A stretch of DNA of 5,475 nt. Origin: Desulfobulbaceae bacterium. Lineage in GTDB: Bacteria; Desulfobacterota; Desulfobulbia; Desulfobulbales; Desulfurivibrionaceae. Each line of letters starts with the position of its first letter. The stretch's first letter is position 1. The translations under genes and the position numbers were made by a program. The stretch lies in assembly GCA_003517965.1 (NCBI GenBank), contig DOZO01000040.1:9553-15027 (forward strand). Direction: 5' to 3'. Below the pieces are notes generated by a model. It had not been told where the DNA came from. It did not search any database and saw only the letters and a list, made by a program, of their open reading frames with translations. Positions 5,462 to 5,475 of the stretch are shown piece by piece.

Positions 5462-5475
5462 GATCATTGAAAACT
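5462..5475 (+). promoter_or_regulatory. boxA-like leader sequence of a probable rRNA operon (runs off window)
   Basis: GATCATTGAAAACT resembles the (G/C)ATCTTTGAAAACT-type sequence that I know from just upstream of 16S and 23S genes in many bacteria, where it acts as a boxA/antitermination and processing region. With tandem promoters and no coding frame ahead of it, the simplest reading is that a 16S rRNA gene begins within roughly 100-200 bases beyond the window. No rRNA sequence itself is present, so this is an inference. Confidence 0.5.

Larger units (their letters stand above)
5103..5475. other. Divergent intergenic control region (373 bases, no gene)
   Basis: This stretch lies between the leftward cNMP-binding gene and the right edge. 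It holds the operator-like palindrome, the two rightward promoters, the dyad over P2, the hairpin and the boxA-like end described separately. A 12-base dyad GTATT-AA-AATAC sits at 5149-5160, about 47 bases before the cNMP-binding gene start. The frame of that gene stays open upstream to a TTG at 5303, but I read this as non-coding. Confidence 0.7.

Overview
The window looks like an ordinary chromosomal segment from an anaerobic, Gram-negative-type bacterium, most likely a Desulfobacterota (delta-proteobacterial, Desulfobulbales-like) organism. This is inferred from moderate GC content, a protein joining a four-cysteine Fe-S domain to a DUF3786 domain (typical of sulfate reducers and other strict anaerobes), a molybdate ABC transporter gene, and the style of the rRNA-type leader at the right edge. 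No species can be named from the sequence alone. I see no mobile element, CRISPR array, tRNA or phage gene.

Layout: (1) Bases 1-723, + strand: the 3' two thirds of modC, the ATPase of the molybdate importer, cut by the window edge. (2) Bases 838-1656, + strand: a 272-residue Fe-S/DUF3786 protein of unknown function, ending in a probable terminator that also separates it from the convergent aat gene. (3) Bases 1697-5102, - strand: four genes reading leftward in the order cyclic-nucleotide-binding-domain protein, hisD (last step of histidine synthesis), can (beta-carbonic anhydrase) and aat (leucyl/phenylalanyl-tRNA-protein transferase). hisD and can are separated by only 5 bases and are almost certainly co-transcribed. 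aat follows after 65 bases with no obvious terminator. The cNMP-binding gene lies 144 bases upstream of hisD and may or may not share its transcript. (4) Bases 5103-5475: a 373-base non-coding control region. On the + strand it carries two tandem sigma70-type promoters (TTGACA-17-TATTTT and TTGACG-17-TATCTT). These are followed by a leader hairpin and a GATCATTGAAAACT sequence resembling the boxA-type leader found just before rRNA genes. I infer that a 16S rRNA operon begins just beyond the right edge, divergent from the cNMP-binding gene.

The genes do not form one obvious pathway. HisD, carbonic anhydrase and Aat are housekeeping functions (amino-acid synthesis, bicarbonate supply, N-end-rule tagging) grouped on one strand. 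The most interesting material is regulatory: the rRNA-like tandem promoters, a 26-base dyad that encloses the -35 of the second promoter, a 19-base near-perfect palindrome upstream of the first, and a hairpin in the hisD leader. I do not see a convincing undescribed multi-gene system here.
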